In this document: in pieces, positions 55,101 to 64,000 of the stretch
Numbering within the stretch: position 1 is the stretch's first letter
Layout of the letters: every line of letters starts with the position of its first letter
NCBI RefSeq assembly: GCF_035582795.1
Contig: NC_134370.1
Span: forward strand, 47,727,501-47,791,500
Origin: Mycteria americana
Lineage: Eukaryota > Chordata > Aves > Ciconiiformes > Ciconiidae
Direction of reading: 5' to 3'
DNA length: 64,000 nt
Made by a program: the position numbers and the translations under genes
Notes under the pieces: model-generated
Databases searched by the model: none
What the model was told of the DNA's origin: nothing
Seen by the model: only the letters and a program-made list of their open reading frames with translations

Positions 55101-57623
55101 GTATGCTGTCAGATTCACTATAGACCCCAGTATATAAATTGTTATTGGGATCAAGCTTTCACTCCTTGTTTGAAGCAATGTATGCAGTGTTGTTTTTAAT
55201 GCAACACTGGAGATAAACACCTGTTGCAGGCTGAAAGACTGACAAAAGTCTAGCAGTGCAGACCCACATCTTGCTGCAGTACAGCAGGAACAGGTGATGA
55301 GATGGTGTTCAAGGGTTGTTAGAAAGTATTGCTTGTAAAAAGCTAGTGTGCATGGTGTGAGCGGTGTTTCGGAAAGGCTATTGCAGTGGTGAAACAAAGA
55401 TGGGTAGTTGCAAACAACTTGACAGATGCTTTTTTCAGTGGAAAGCTTCATTGCTTCATATTCTTCAAATATTTTCTCTGGGTGAGCTGGGAGGTCAGCA
55501 GAAGTGTTTACGCTCCTCATCTTTCATAAGAGGCCATTTGACAGTGAAGAGCTGGCTTGTATTCCTGCTTTCTTTCAGTAGAAAGAAAGTAAATGCTTAG
55601 ATTGAGGAGGCAGCACTCTTATTGCAGAGTATTGGTAAGACAGGAAGGACTGTGACTGAAGGTCATGGTTGAAAGGATGAAAAAGGGATGAAGGGCAGGT
55701 AGGGTCCTTGTGCAGAATCCTTTTTCTATTATGTTGTTTTTCTTTATTTCATAGTGTAATCGACTGTTAAAATGGTGTCCTGCCCCAGATTGCCACCATG
55801 TTGTTAAAGTTCAGTATCCTGATGCTAAACCTGTTCGATGCAAATGTGGACGTCAGTTTTGGTAAGAACAATCAAGTAAAAGATGTTGATACTGCTTTTT
55901 ACTTACTACCTTGAATGTGTATTAGTGTGTATTCTGTAAGTCTTTATATATTGGGATGTGGTTTAGATGGTGGGAGAAGTATGGTGTGGGCTTCAAATGG
56001 TAAGCCAGGATTGGATGCAGCTGGTTGCAAAGCACATAACTATGTAGTTGTTGCTCTGTCTCTTGGGCCTCCTTTGACATGGAGACAGATCTAGCTTTCA
56101 CTGAGATGGCCTTCAGCTGAATGGTTTCAGATTAGGTGAGGTTGTTGACTGCAGGCACTGTAGAGAATCAAAGTGTATTGAGAGATATATTGCTCTGAAA
56201 TGGCTGTTGAGGGATTTGAGGGTTGGGTTTTTTTGATGTGTATAATGTTTCCTTAGGACTGGCTTTGGTCTTTCAGCAGAACAACCCAGAAGCAAACTTC
56301 CACAGTGTTAGCCTGGTTAAATAAAAGTATAATCATCTGTCCTATTTGCTTTTTTCCCCCCCTTTCTTTCACTTATAGCTTTAACTGCGGTGAAAACTGG
56401 CATGATCCTGTTAAATGCAAGGTGAGCATGTCAAAGTTCTTTTCTAAATGCAGGACTTGAAAAAGTTTAAAGTCAATTTATATGCAAGATGTAGAAATGA
56501 AGCACAAGCTTTGCAGTGGTTCACTTCAAGAAGCATAGCAGCTCACCTGATTAGATCATAGTGTGAGAAGAATGGGTGAAATCATACTGGATGCCTTTAG
56601 GATGCCTCGAAGTTGGACCCTGTGAAGGAACAGTGCCTCAGCCAGATGTGGAAATGTCTGGAGGAGGAGACTGTTACAGCTGTGACCCTCTGAAGAGGAA
56701 TGAAGGTGCTTCAGAAGTGAATGCTTCACTTGACAACAAGCATTCCTGTACTAGGCATTTCTGTAGGTGTTTGGTGCTTTGGCAGTCTTGTGATTTGTCG
56801 TACTGAAGGAAATTAATTTGGTCCTGGGACCTGTTGCTGTGCAGTGAACTCTAGAACTGTTCATAGAGCTGTCAAAAGCTGTAATCAAGCCTGGGATCCT
56901 GTGGCCCATGCAGAGCTCACAGGCAGCTATGTTTCATGCCTTGGGGATAGAGCAGTCTGCATTCCTAGTGACAAATGTAAAAAAAACTTCCTTGGGGAGA
57001 GGGGAGGGAAACCTCACCAGAGGTTTAGCATGGTTTAGCTGATCTTTCCAGGCTAGATGTGGTCAGTTTATTATCTAACAGGTGCAAGCAGTCTTTTGCT
57101 TTTGTTACTTGCATTCATGTGATAAAGCCATGTTGTCAATAAGGTTTAAAAAAAAAAAAAATGTGTAAGGTGAGCATTGCAAGCCTAAGGAAAAACTTGG
57201 CTTAATGTAAAGCTAGGCATCACAGAGGGTCTGACTGCAGTTTTGGCAGATCACTGTTACAATGTCCTTATTATTTTAGAGTCCCATGTGAAGTTTGTGT
57301 TGATTGAACTTAAGAACTGCAAACTCACTGCTGAAGTATTTGTGCTGAGTGATTGGATCAGGATGGTGCTGCAGGAAATGTCTGCAACTAAATTAGTTGC
57401 TGTTTGAACTCCTTTCCAGCACCACCACCCTCCCATATTCCCATGTGGTTATGCATTCCTTACCATTACCTTAATGTAAGCAGCTGTCTTAGGAACATTT
57501 ACAGTTCTTCTATTTAAATGTAACTCTCTGCTTTCTTCATTTTTCTAACAGTGGTTAAAGAAATGGATTAAGAAGTGTGATGATGACAGTGAAACTTCTA
57601 ATTGGATTGCAGCGAACACAAAG
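9820..57623 (+). CDS. ARIH1: ARIH1, E3 ubiquitin-protein ligase (RBR family), gene span; 5' nine coding exons, 3' end outside window
   Basis: ARIH1 is an RBR (RING-IBR-RING) ligase that works with UBE2L3 and with neddylated cullin-RING ligases, passing ubiquitin through a cysteine thioester. The spliced nine exons give 340 complete codons. Residues 1-48 are acidic; about 62-92 are Gly-rich; about 103-151 form the UBA-like domain that binds NEDD8. RING1 ligands are C184, C187, C201, H203, C206, C209, C229 and C234. IBR ligands are C274, C279, C295, C297, C302, C305, H310 and C315. Residues 317-340 lead into RING2. Every intron is GT-AG with matching phase. Human ARIH1 has 557 residues, so about 215 remain: RING2 with the catalytic Cys (human C357, expected near 355 here) and the autoinhibitory Ariadne domain, all beyond 64000. 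ARIH2 is excluded by near-identity to ARIH1 through the UBA-like and RING1 segments. Confidence 0.97.
20852..20891. repeat. 20-bp tandem duplication
   Basis: AGAAACTGGTATGATGCTTG (20852-20871) is followed directly by AGAAACTGGTAAAATGCTTG (20872-20891), with two mismatches. It is a small local duplication within ARIH1 intron 1. Confidence 0.9.
25249..25287 (+). repeat. 27-A homopolymer preceded by AATAAA
   Basis: AATAAA at 25249-25254 is followed after six bases by 27 consecutive A (25261-25287). This looks like the 3' end of a retroposed transcript, but no target-site duplication or recognisable parent gene was found, so a plain A-tract is just as likely. Confidence 0.7.
29648..29675. repeat. 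Perfect hairpin, 10-bp stem, 4-nt loop
   Basis: CTCCAGACCA (29650-29659) and TGGTCTGGAG (29664-29673) are exact reverse complements around the loop TCAA. On the sense RNA strand a G-U and a G-C pair extend the stem to 12 pairs (29648-29675). It lies in ARIH1 intron 1 and its function is unknown. Confidence 0.85.
31961..31997. repeat. 17-bp perfect tandem duplication
   Basis: GCATGCAAGCAATTAAT occurs twice head to tail (31961-31977 and 31978-31994), with GCA of a third copy following. It contains ATTAAT and TGCAAG words. It is a small intronic duplication. Confidence 0.9.
32352..32364 (+). repeat. G13 homopolymer inside a T-rich tract
   Basis: Thirteen G in a row flanked by T9 before and, after TTTGGGTG, a T11 run. 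It is low-complexity DNA likely to vary in length and to be error-prone in sequencing. It could form a G-quadruplex on the ARIH1 sense strand. Confidence 0.9.
33747..34415 (-). other. Unidentified 222-codon open frame antisense to ARIH1 intron 1
   Basis: Reading leftward on the minus strand from just after a TGA at 34416-34418, the frame stays open for 222 codons to TAA at 33747-33749. The translation begins with a Pro/Val segment, then a Cys-containing stretch with an NNT sequon between two cysteines, then a hydrophobic helix-like segment ([15 protein letters not shown]), then a tail that looks less protein-like. No ATG lies in the first third, so it is not a simple gene; it could be one exon, a decayed insertion or chance. 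CpG is higher here than in the surrounding intron. I do not recognise the family. Confidence 0.25.
35871..35938 (+). CDS. ARIH1: ARIH1 coding exon 2 (UBA-like domain)
   Basis: Encodes residues 124-145 and two bases of codon 146: [20 protein letters not shown] followed by MER. This is the core of the UBA-like domain that senses NEDD8 on activated cullins. The acceptor is TTTTCTCTAG and the donor AG|GTAAGC, leaving phase 2. The 68-nt length fits exon 3 without a frame change. Confidence 0.97.
35939..44608 (+). other. ARIH1: ARIH1 intron 2 (8,670 bp)
   Basis: Donor GTAAGC; acceptor TTATGCAG ending at 44608. It is ordinary AT-leaning intron with short homopolymers, a small hairpin at 38545-38566 and a 13-bp direct repeat around 43650-43676. 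No gene, conserved exon or recognisable transposon is seen. Confidence 0.85.
44609..44753 (+). CDS. ARIH1: ARIH1 coding exon 3 (end of UBA-like domain, start of RING1)
   Basis: Completes R146 and encodes [20 protein letters not shown], then a Lys/Arg/Ser linker and [13 protein letters not shown] to residue 194. C184 and C187 are the first RING1 zinc ligands. The acceptor is TTATGCAG and the donor TCG|GTGAGT, phase 0. The 145 nt combine with exon 2 to give 71 whole codons. Confidence 0.97.
46807..46824. repeat. C18 homopolymer followed by A/C-rich low-complexity DNA
   Basis: Eighteen C in a row, followed by an AAC/AAAC-rich stretch to about 46850. The minus strand has a G18 run able to form quadruplexes. 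The true length is uncertain because homopolymers of this size are hard to sequence. Confidence 0.9.
47848..47872. repeat. Perfect hairpin, 10-bp stem, abutting the minisatellite
   Basis: AACAAGTCTT (47848-47857) and AAGACTTGTT (47863-47872) are exact reverse complements around loop AAATA. The last two T of the right arm are the first two bases of the 20-bp minisatellite, so the stem sits directly at the array edge. Confidence 0.9.
47871..48083. repeat. Minisatellite, 20-bp unit, 10.65 identical copies
   Basis: The unit TTCTGTAGTGCTTCCCTACG repeats ten times without a single difference (47871-48070), followed by a 13-base partial copy (48071-48083) and then diverging sequence. The lack of any mismatch over 213 bp points to very recent expansion or ongoing homogenisation. 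It lies in ARIH1 intron 3, about 1.9 kb before exon 4. Confidence 0.98.
50017..50109 (+). CDS. ARIH1: ARIH1 coding exon 4 (RING1 core)
   Basis: Encodes residues 195-225: [20 protein letters not shown], then [15 protein letters not shown]1 zinc ligands C201, H203, C206 and C209 are all present. It is 93 nt, phase 0 at both ends, with acceptor TTGCAG and donor CAG|GTAAAA. Skipping it would keep the frame but destroy RING1, the E2-binding domain. Confidence 0.97.
50110..50523 (+). other. ARIH1: ARIH1 intron 4 (414 bp)
   Basis: Short intron with donor GTAAAA and acceptor GGTTTTTTTTCAG. It contains an A/C-rich low-complexity block at 50209-50275. Nothing else is seen. Confidence 0.9.
50209..50275. 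repeat. A/C-rich low-complexity block
   Basis: Runs of A broken by AAC, AACC and AAGAAC words, with almost no T or G. It is simple low-complexity sequence within ARIH1 intron 4. Confidence 0.85.
50524..50579 (+). CDS. ARIH1: ARIH1 coding exon 5 (end of RING1)
   Basis: Encodes residues 226-243, [18 protein letters not shown], plus two bases of M244. C229 and C234 are the last RING1 zinc ligands. The 56-nt exon has acceptor TTTTTTTTCAG and donor AT|GTAAGT, leaving phase 2. Confidence 0.96.
50580..54661 (+). other. ARIH1: ARIH1 intron 5 (4,082 bp)
   Basis: Donor GTAAGT; acceptor TTTCCACAG ending at 54661. About 170 bp in, a candidate alternative exon at 50755-50824 (or a terminal exon to 50917) keeps the reading frame. 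Otherwise it is AT-rich intron with no gene or recognisable transposon. Confidence 0.85.
50755..50917 (+). other. Candidate alternative ARIH1 exon (unproven)
   Basis: A pyrimidine-rich stretch ending in TTTAG at 50754 is followed by a frame matching the phase left by exon 5 (M244 completed, then [20 protein letters not shown]...). Used as a cassette ending before GTAAAC at 50825, it is 70 nt and rejoins exon 7 in phase, so it could replace the 67-nt exon 6. Used as a terminal exon, it stops at TAG 50915-50917 and would give a ligase with RING1 but no IBR or RING2. The donor is weak (AGA|GTAAAC). There is no homology support. Confidence 0.2.
54662..54728 (+). CDS. ARIH1: ARIH1 coding exon 6 (RING1-IBR linker)
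   Basis: Completes M244 and encodes residues 245-266, [20 protein letters not shown] then VE. This helical linker leads from RING1 to the IBR. The 67-nt exon has acceptor TTTCCACAG and donor GAG|GTGAGT, phase 0 out. Confidence 0.96.
54729..55754 (+). other. ARIH1: ARIH1 intron 6 (1,026 bp)
   Basis: Donor GTGAGT; acceptor TTTATTTCATAG ending at 55754. A 161-codon antisense frame at 55035-55520 has no recognisable motif and is taken as chance. Nothing else is seen. Confidence 0.85.
55755..55861 (+). CDS. ARIH1: ARIH1 coding exon 7 (IBR domain, first part)
   Basis: Encodes residues 267-301 and two bases of C302: [20 protein letters not shown], then [18 protein letters not shown] zinc ligands C274, C279, C295 and C297 are present. 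The exon is 107 nt, phase 0 in and 2 out, with donor TG|GTAAGA. Confidence 0.97.
55862..56378 (+). other. ARIH1: ARIH1 intron 7 (517 bp)
   Basis: Donor GTAAGA; acceptor has a strong pyrimidine tract (TTTTTTCCCCCCCTTTC...) ending TTATAG at 56378. Nothing else is seen. Confidence 0.9.
56379..56421 (+). CDS. ARIH1: ARIH1 coding exon 8 (IBR domain, second part)
   Basis: Completes C302 and encodes [14 protein letters not shown] to residue 316. Remaining IBR ligands C302, C305, H310 and C315 are present. At 43 nt it is a very small exon, found by frame and splice sites (acceptor CTTATAG, donor AAG|GTGAGC) because it is too short to stand out as an open frame. Confidence 0.96.
56422..57551 (+). other. 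ARIH1: ARIH1 intron 8 (1,130 bp)
   Basis: Donor GTGAGC; acceptor TTTTTCTAACAG ending at 57551. Short A-tracts occur near 56979 and 57148. No gene or repeat family is seen. Confidence 0.9.
57552..57623 (+). CDS. ARIH1: ARIH1 coding exon 9 (IBR-RING2 linker)
   Basis: Encodes residues 317-340, [20 protein letters not shown] then ANTK, the linker just before RING2. It is 72 nt, phase 0 at both ends, with acceptor CTAACAG and donor AAG|GTGGGG. The next residues expected from ARIH1 (ECPKC, the first RING2 ligands) are not found downstream in this window. Confidence 0.96.
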
Positions 57624-60600
57624 GTGGGGTTTTTTCTCATATTATATATAGACTTACCAGCTGAAAAGAAGAATGGCAGCCTAATTCCTCTGTACTAGGA
57701 TTATTCTTTCTGTTGCATGTCATTAGTTAAGAGCAAGCCTTAAAATCCAGGGTACACTGAAGCAGTCTTGTTTTGAAGAGCAAACAGGTGTTACTGCCTT
57801 GAATCAGGTGAGGTTCTTTGCATTAAGCTGAGTTTGCTCTTGTAAGAAAGAGTAAATTGGAGACCCAAAGGAAGCTCAAGTTTTTAAGTCTTTGGGCTCC
57901 TGTCTGGCACTGATGGCTTCCCTAAGCAAACCTGTGCCTCACTCCAAGTGTGTGAAACATGTTAACACCACCGGTGGCTTGATTTTGGCTGTGATAATTT
58001 ACATCTGCCTTCAACTCCTCAAGAGGCCAACCCAGGGGATTTATTCATTTCCGCTGGGCAGGATTCCAGTTAGAGACTGGCAGAACAGCTGTTAACATTT
58101 TATTATGTAAATGTCTTTGTTCCAGCTAGCCCAACTTTGCCTGAAACTTCAGCAGTTGTTCAGTTTGGGATGAATTAAAACAAAGATTGGCATGGTGGCA
58201 AGAAAACAAAAGCAGCAGATGCCATCAGGGTGTTAGGAGCAGGCCTGGGTCTCAGGACTGCTGAGCTGGGGGGGTGGAAGAAGGTGGGGAGGGTGTGAGG
58301 AAATGGCTGCTTTATTTTCTTAGCTCTGTTGTGTAACTGGTTAATGGTTTTGTTTGCAGCAGTGGCTGCTTCTTTCTGGGGCTGGCTGTGTGTTTTTTGT
58401 TGAACTGGAATGTTGCATTATGGTGAAAGCAGAAACACCCATCACGCTGAAACGCACAGTTAAAGTCAGGCTGAAATTGTGCAGTCTTGGCTGCTTTCTC
58501 TTTCGTGGGCTGAGATTTGTGTGGCCTCAGCTTGGAGGCTGAATGTTGCTCAATAAAGTGAAGTTGGCTTTCTGAGGTGGGTGTGTTCAAAGATGTATTG
58601 TGGCTCAAGAACTGAACCAAATTTGTTGAAAGTTTGCTTGGTCTTCAGGTGTTGCCTGTATTAAGCTTGAAGAAGGGTAGCCAAATAGCTGGAAAGGGCT
58701 GAGTGTTGTAAGCACCTGTAAAGGAGCTTTTAGCCTTGGGTATCAAATATTTGGGACATCAGAATGGCCACAGCCCTACTTTGCCTGTGTTGCATGTGAC
58801 AAAGCCCTCAGGAGCCAGATCAGGTGCTGCTGCTGCCCCCTCAGGGGTGTGATACTGGTCATGGCTGTAGGTCTGTTGGTCTTCTACCTGCCCTAACCTT
58901 GGCATGTGCTGCTAAAAACCAGGATCTGAGCTCTCCTTGTTGGGTTTTGTTATGATCAAATGTTAAGCTTTCCATTACTGGATTCTGTGCTCATTAAAAA
59001 GGCTGAAATGATATACACCTATATATTCATGTAGACCAAACATGAATAATGTGCCACTAACATTGGCTACTGGAAATAGGAAGCTACTTGTCTCTTTCAG
59101 GCAAGATGATGAGGGTTTCTGCAGCTTGCTTGCCCACAGATGTAAGTGTAGACAGAAATATTATTGTAAAGATGGTAGTTTATTTTCTTTTTTTTCTTCT
59201 ACCAGAGTCTAGACTTTGGCAGGTAGGAGCCATGCTAGTGGTTGGGCTGGTATTTAAAGCATAGCTCAGACTGTCAGAAATAGTATTAAATGGCCAGAGT
59301 AAGAATAATTTTTTTTGTGGGAAACACCCATCCAGAGGACGGTGAGGAGGGGAAATGAGTATGGCCAAGCCATGCTGGCATCAGCCCAGCTTATCTATTA
59401 GTTCCTGTAGTCTGGTGTCAGCAGCAGAAGAGCTGTTGTCCTTGAACATCCCTGTCTAAGCTACTTCCTCTTAATACCATACGAGATGCTCCTACAGTAA
59501 GAAAATACTTTGGAGCCCAGGCTGTACAGCAGCAACAGGAAGAAAAATAACATCAGGGTAATTACACCAGAGACTTGAGCAAGCCAACTGTCCTGGAGTC
59601 TTACGGTATCCATGTCAATTGAATTAACTGAAGGACAATATCACAATTCTTCTCTCTCTGAACTGACGCTAGATTCAATTGAGGGGAAAGTTGGCAGGAA
59701 ACGTAACCCACCCCTTGTAATGATCTCTGGCTTCTTGTGGGCAGCGGAGATGTGGAAGGTGGTAATTTCACACTGCTATAATACTGAAGTGCGAGCAGCA
59801 CTGGCTGCTGGAACATGCAATCGGAGCTTCGCAGCCTCTGGAGAACCGGATCGGCCCAGAGCCACAGGCTGCCAGCCACCACCTCCTCTTGCCTGAACTG
59901 CCTGCTGGCCCTTGGCCAAAAGGCACTTGGGTTTCTCCATGCCATCTGACAGCGACACGGTCCTGCTGCTGTTCAGAGAGGAACCAAGTAAAATCCTTTC
60001 CTGCTGTAGCGTGAGGTTGTAGAGATACACTGGGATAGGAATTGCACAGTTGGAGTGTACGTATGCCTGCCCTTACTCTCTCTGTATTATTTCTAGCAGG
60101 AAAACGGGGCAGTTGTGTTTGGGGAGGGATGTCTTGTGCCTTCACAGCTATTTGCTTCAGTGACTGCAAGTCAGAGCCCAAATTCTGTGTTGAATTTCTT
60201 CATTTTGAAGAACTTAGAAGGGAATCAGATCAGGTACCATCCAATGCCAAAATCCCTGTTTTCAGTGGGAAAAACTCCTAAGTAATTTAATTGCTACTGT
60301 AGTCACAACAGCAAACAATTGCTGTTTCTAGCTTGAGAAGGCATTTTGAAAAGTCCTCCAAGTGTGATGCTGAGCTGTAGTCCTGTCCCATGTGGTCTTC
60401 ATTCAGGGAAGAAAACTTCCTGTCTTACCAAGATGAAGGTATAAGAGAAAAATACCAGTCCTCCTGGAATGTGGGCTTGAAATCTGGGTAATCCTTTGCA
60501 ACAGGAGAATGTGAAATATATTTGTTCCAGCTTGCCCTGGGAGACAGAATAGGAAAGGAAAATTAGGCAATTGTAGTGAGGGAATAGAAAAGTGAAATCC

Positions 60601-63600
60601 AGCTGAATTTGGTTTCTGTTCACAAACTGATGTGATGCATTTTTTGATGAATTATGTAGAATCATCTGAATTAAGAACAAGGATGTTTGAATAGCAAGTT
60701 CTGTGGTTTCCAATATATTATTTTTTTATTTTGCATTCATTTATTTGCACTTAAGAGACCTGCACTAAATTCTTTCTACTTACACAAAAGATACAGCCCT
60801 TGCAGCGGAGAGTGTGCTGGAATTGATGGCCTTTTACTTAAGATATTTCACATAGGAGTTCAGCTTAAATGAATTAATTTAAACTTGAGATAAGCCGATA
60901 CAAGTTCTTTAACAAGCCTTATTCTCAGCCTTCTTTCAGAGAAGGGTTGAATAGTCCAAGGTTTTTGCACACTTATTTTTTGCAGTTAGTTGTACAAACT
61001 CGGGTCTTAAATAGTTCCTTGAATTAAACTAGGCAGGTTTCAGGTATTGTTTGGTTCATGTGGCTTTGGGAATAAAGAAACCACATAGATGAGGTACTTC
61101 TGTTAAGTGGGCCTTCAAAGGAGTAAGAAATATAGAAAACTTGGATTTGTGCATTTATTTTGGGCTCTTAAGGTGTATCAAGACTGCCTGAAAGGAGCCT
61201 AAAAGGAGGGGAGGAAACCTGTTTCAGACCTGAGTTTCAGTGATGTTAATTTTTCTGCATCTTGGAATACTAAAGGAAGAACAAAAAAGATGGTAGCGGT
61301 GCTGGTCTTCACCCAGGGCACTTTTTTTTTTGTTGAAGTTAAATTGGCGTTAATGAAAGTTGTTAATCTGATACTAAAAATGCCCCTGCCTTGCCGCTTT
61401 TGGCTCCTGGCATGTCACCATCTCATTATCTTCTGGGCTAGACAGGACTTGAATGTCTGATGTATAAAACAGGCAGATTTTCTTCTTCCAAAAAAGCTAT
61501 TGGCTATTTTTCTCCTCTAAGGGAGATAAAATGGCATGAACCCAGTTCTTTTCCTTTTCAGGTCACTTTTTAATGTCTGAACATGTGCTCCTTCTGTACT
61601 TTCTGGAAGTCCTACATTTGTTCTAACGCGTGGAAATTCTGGCAGCCCGCTAGATCCTCCCTGGATGCCAGCATTGAGCTTTGCTCTTTCATTTCTCACC
61701 AGTGCAGTTTCGTGCCAAAACTGTGAACAGCATCTTTCCTAAGATGTCAAAGTGCCATCTCTTCCTCTCACATGAGCAAGTGTTTAAAATACCCTGCTTT
61801 GCTCAATGACTCTAGGTGTTGTCATGGTGTACTATTTTGTACTAACCATAATTAAGTTCAGTGGTTTTGGATTTTTTTGAAATGCATTAAGAAATCTCCA
61901 TGGTGTTTAAGGACTTTTTTTTTAGGGTGGGTTATAGGTGAAGGTGTCACTATGAATGTGGCTGGGAGGCTGATGTACACCAGTTGCATCTGGGAGTCCT
62001 GGAGAGGACTAATCTATTTCACCTGCCCTGAAATATGAAATATGTTTCTAATTAGCCTCCTGTTCATAGAACAGCAGCTGAGGTTTATTGTGTTTTATGT
62101 ACACACAACCTTTTACAACAAAATAGGGATTGTTCTCCTTTGCCAGGTTTCCCTGGGCTTTTGATTCAAAGTGCAGTGTGTAAGCGCAACACCTAATTGT
62201 TTAGAGTGGAACAATGTTAATGAGGTCACTTCTGCATCGCAGCATGACAGATAATGTGCAGAATAATCTACCAATTTAGTAATTTGATTTGCTGGCTATT
62301 ACGTTGTTGTGTAGCTGTAATTCTCAATAAGATCTTCCTTCCCTATCCTCCCACTCATTGTGTTGGTGGCTTGAGTAGTTGCTGCTTTTTTCTTTCCACT
62401 GCTGTTCAGCATTTCTTTAGCATGTTCTTCTCATGTTTTTCCCTTAATTTTTAATAATATTCAACTTTTACACAGCTTCATGCATCTGTATAGCTTACTG
62501 TGTAGTCTGTCTTCCTTGTGCTTTGCTTGACAGGTGTATAAAGGCTTGAAAAGGATGGCATTCCCTGTAATAAAAGGGCTGTAATTAGGGTCTTTTTGTT
62601 CTAGTTTGCATCACAGGGCTAGAAGCCCTAAGCAGTATTGAGACACTGAAGAGCTTGGTCCCAAAGACAGGAGAGCAGAATTGCAGTGCTCCTAATTGAG
62701 CCTAGCTACAGATGAGGATGGCCCCACATCCTCATGGTATGGACGTGCCCCACTGCGCCTCTCCAGCTTGGCAGATCATCTGGGAACTGTTTCTCTCTTC
62801 TTCCAGTTGTGGGATTTTCCTAGCAGGAGTGATCGCTGCAGCCATTTGTTGCATCAGCTGTGTCTTCCACCGAGGCATGCATCTCATCAGATGAGATGTG
62901 TTTGGAAGAAACCACACAGCTCTGTGACCACCATCTTCTCTTGAAAAACAATTGGTCGCTGTGTGCCCCAGGGTTAGCGTTGGAGTGACAGGGAGCTGTG
63001 TCATGATGTGACAGGTGCACTGCCACTGTTCGTATGTGTTATCAAAGCGCACTCTGGCTGATGAGCTAATTGAGCAGGGATCTTCACAGTTGTGAAGGAT
63101 ATTGATGGGATAAACCTAAATTTGAGTCCTGAGGTGTTGGTGCAGGATTGGAAGAGGGAGGAGGGCTGCCTGGAAAAGGGAGAATAGATGCTACACTGAG
63201 TAGTGTGCTCAAAGGAAAGACTGCTTTTGACTCAAATTCACAGGACTGCATTGGCTGACTAATTGGGAACAAGCTTAACCTGGCTGAGTATCCATCCTAT
63301 GGACAGCCCAAGAGGACATCTTAATGTTGTTGCCCCTGAGAAGGCCTGCAAGGGAGCTACTCTGCTTCATTTACTCTGTTTGTAGTACAGCTACTCTGTA
63401 GGACAAACACAGGTGATGGGGAGGAAGGCAGGGCTGGAAAAATCCCCTTGTGTGCTTGCTTGCTGCTTGAACCTATTAGAAACAACCAGCCAAAAAAAAA
63501 AAACCCTGAAGCAAACCCCAGAGTTGTGAACTGTTGATGGGATGGGAGTGCTGCCCTTCTTGGCTGAACAGGAGGGCAGCGTTCTCCAAACAAGTCCTCT

Positions 63601-63806
63601 AATAAGTGTACTGGCTCCTTTCAAAGGAATGGCTACAACCTTGCTCAGGAAAACCGTGCTGGTTGTGTGGGATGTCAACTGTTTCTGCCCAGTCCTTAAC
63701 CATTCCTCTTCAGGATCAGGCAGTAGGACCAAAGCAGGACTTTGAAGAGGAAAAAATGATGGCAGTACTCAAGTGGAGTGCTCTGCCATTGCTGGGGAGA
63801 CCAGAA
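57624..63806 (+). other. ARIH1: ARIH1 intron 9, incomplete
   Basis: The intron begins GTGGGG and runs past the right edge; it is at least 6,377 bp. I scanned for RING2 coding sequence (ECPKC, CNHMVC, CWVC) and saw none. A block with raised CpG and several open frames lies at about 59640-60120. The rest is ordinary intron with homopolymers. Confidence 0.75.
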
Positions 63807-63902
63807 TCATGAAATTATTTAGGTTGGAAGGGACCTCTGGATGTCATCTTGTTCAGCCCCCCAGCTCGAAGCAAGGATAACCTCAAAGTTAGGTCAAGCT
63901 GA
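63807..63902 (-). mobile_element. CR1 LINE 3' fragment, reverse orientation
   Basis: Read on the plus strand, TTTAGGTTGGAAGGGACCTC then TGGATGTCATCTTGTTCAGC and CCCCCAGCTCGAAGCA is the reverse complement of a CR1 3' UTR, continuing through AACCTCAAAGTTAGGTCAAG. It is about 95 bp long, heavily 5'-truncated and more diverged than the copy at 4905-5297; the terminal octamers are reduced to AGAATCATGAAAT. It sits in ARIH1 intron 9 in antisense orientation. Confidence 0.85.
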
Positions 63903-64000
63903 TGTGATGAGCCTTATTTTTCATTAGTGCTCAAGTCTGCAAATTTGCAGTCATCAGGAAGCAAAACTAGCTAAAAGCACTTTAATCGTGTTGGCCAAAA
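63903..64000 (+). other. ARIH1: ARIH1 intron 9, last bases of window
   Basis: AT-rich intron with no feature; the window ends before the next ARIH1 exon. Confidence 0.6.

Noticed and set aside
55035..55520. 161-codon antisense frame in ARIH1 intron 6
   Set aside because: No motif or family resemblance; no supporting structure. Kept as chance.

Overview
This window is vertebrate nuclear DNA, almost certainly avian. It carries a CR1 LINE 3' end with the diagnostic GATTCTGT tail repeats at 4905-5297 and a second, reverse-oriented CR1 3' fragment at about 63807-63902. Long introns have canonical GT-AG borders, and two CpG islands mark promoters. Two protein-coding genes are recognised, arranged head to head about 9.4 kb apart. 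The species cannot be named from the sequence.

Left edge (1-620): the first coding exon of HEXA (beta-hexosaminidase alpha subunit) on the minus strand, in a CpG island. The rest of HEXA lies off the left edge. Middle (621-9300): intergenic DNA with one CR1 copy, a perfect 14-bp-arm hairpin at 6081-6117, a second 12-bp inverted repeat at 6403-6477 and an orphan GC-rich island at about 7085-7260. I see no supportable protein-coding exon there.

Right (about 9300-64000): ARIH1 (Ariadne-1 RBR E3 ubiquitin ligase) on the plus strand. Nine coding exons were placed by matching conserved protein to GT-AG borders with consistent phase: 9820-10188, 35871-35938, 44609-44753, 50017-50109, 50524-50579, 54662-54728, 55755-55861, 56379-56421 and 57552-57623. 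They total 1020 nt and 340 complete codons. They encode the acidic N-terminus, a Gly-rich linker, the UBA-like domain, all of RING1, all of the IBR and the linker to RING2. RING2 with the catalytic cysteine and the Ariadne domain must lie beyond position 64000. The promoter holds a 22-bp tandem array, each unit carrying a YY1-like AAGATGGCG motif, plus a CRE-like inverted pair.

The two genes are not functionally coupled: HEXA acts in lysosomal glycan and ganglioside breakdown, ARIH1 with neddylated cullin-RING ligases. Their adjacency matches the human 15q23 neighbourhood as I recall it. The most unusual items are a perfect 20-bp minisatellite (10.65 identical copies, 47871-48083) abutting a perfect hairpin, the YY1-like promoter array, a frame-compatible candidate alternative exon inside ARIH1 (50755-50824, or to 50917), and an unidentified 222-codon antisense open frame in ARIH1 intron 1 (33747-34415).
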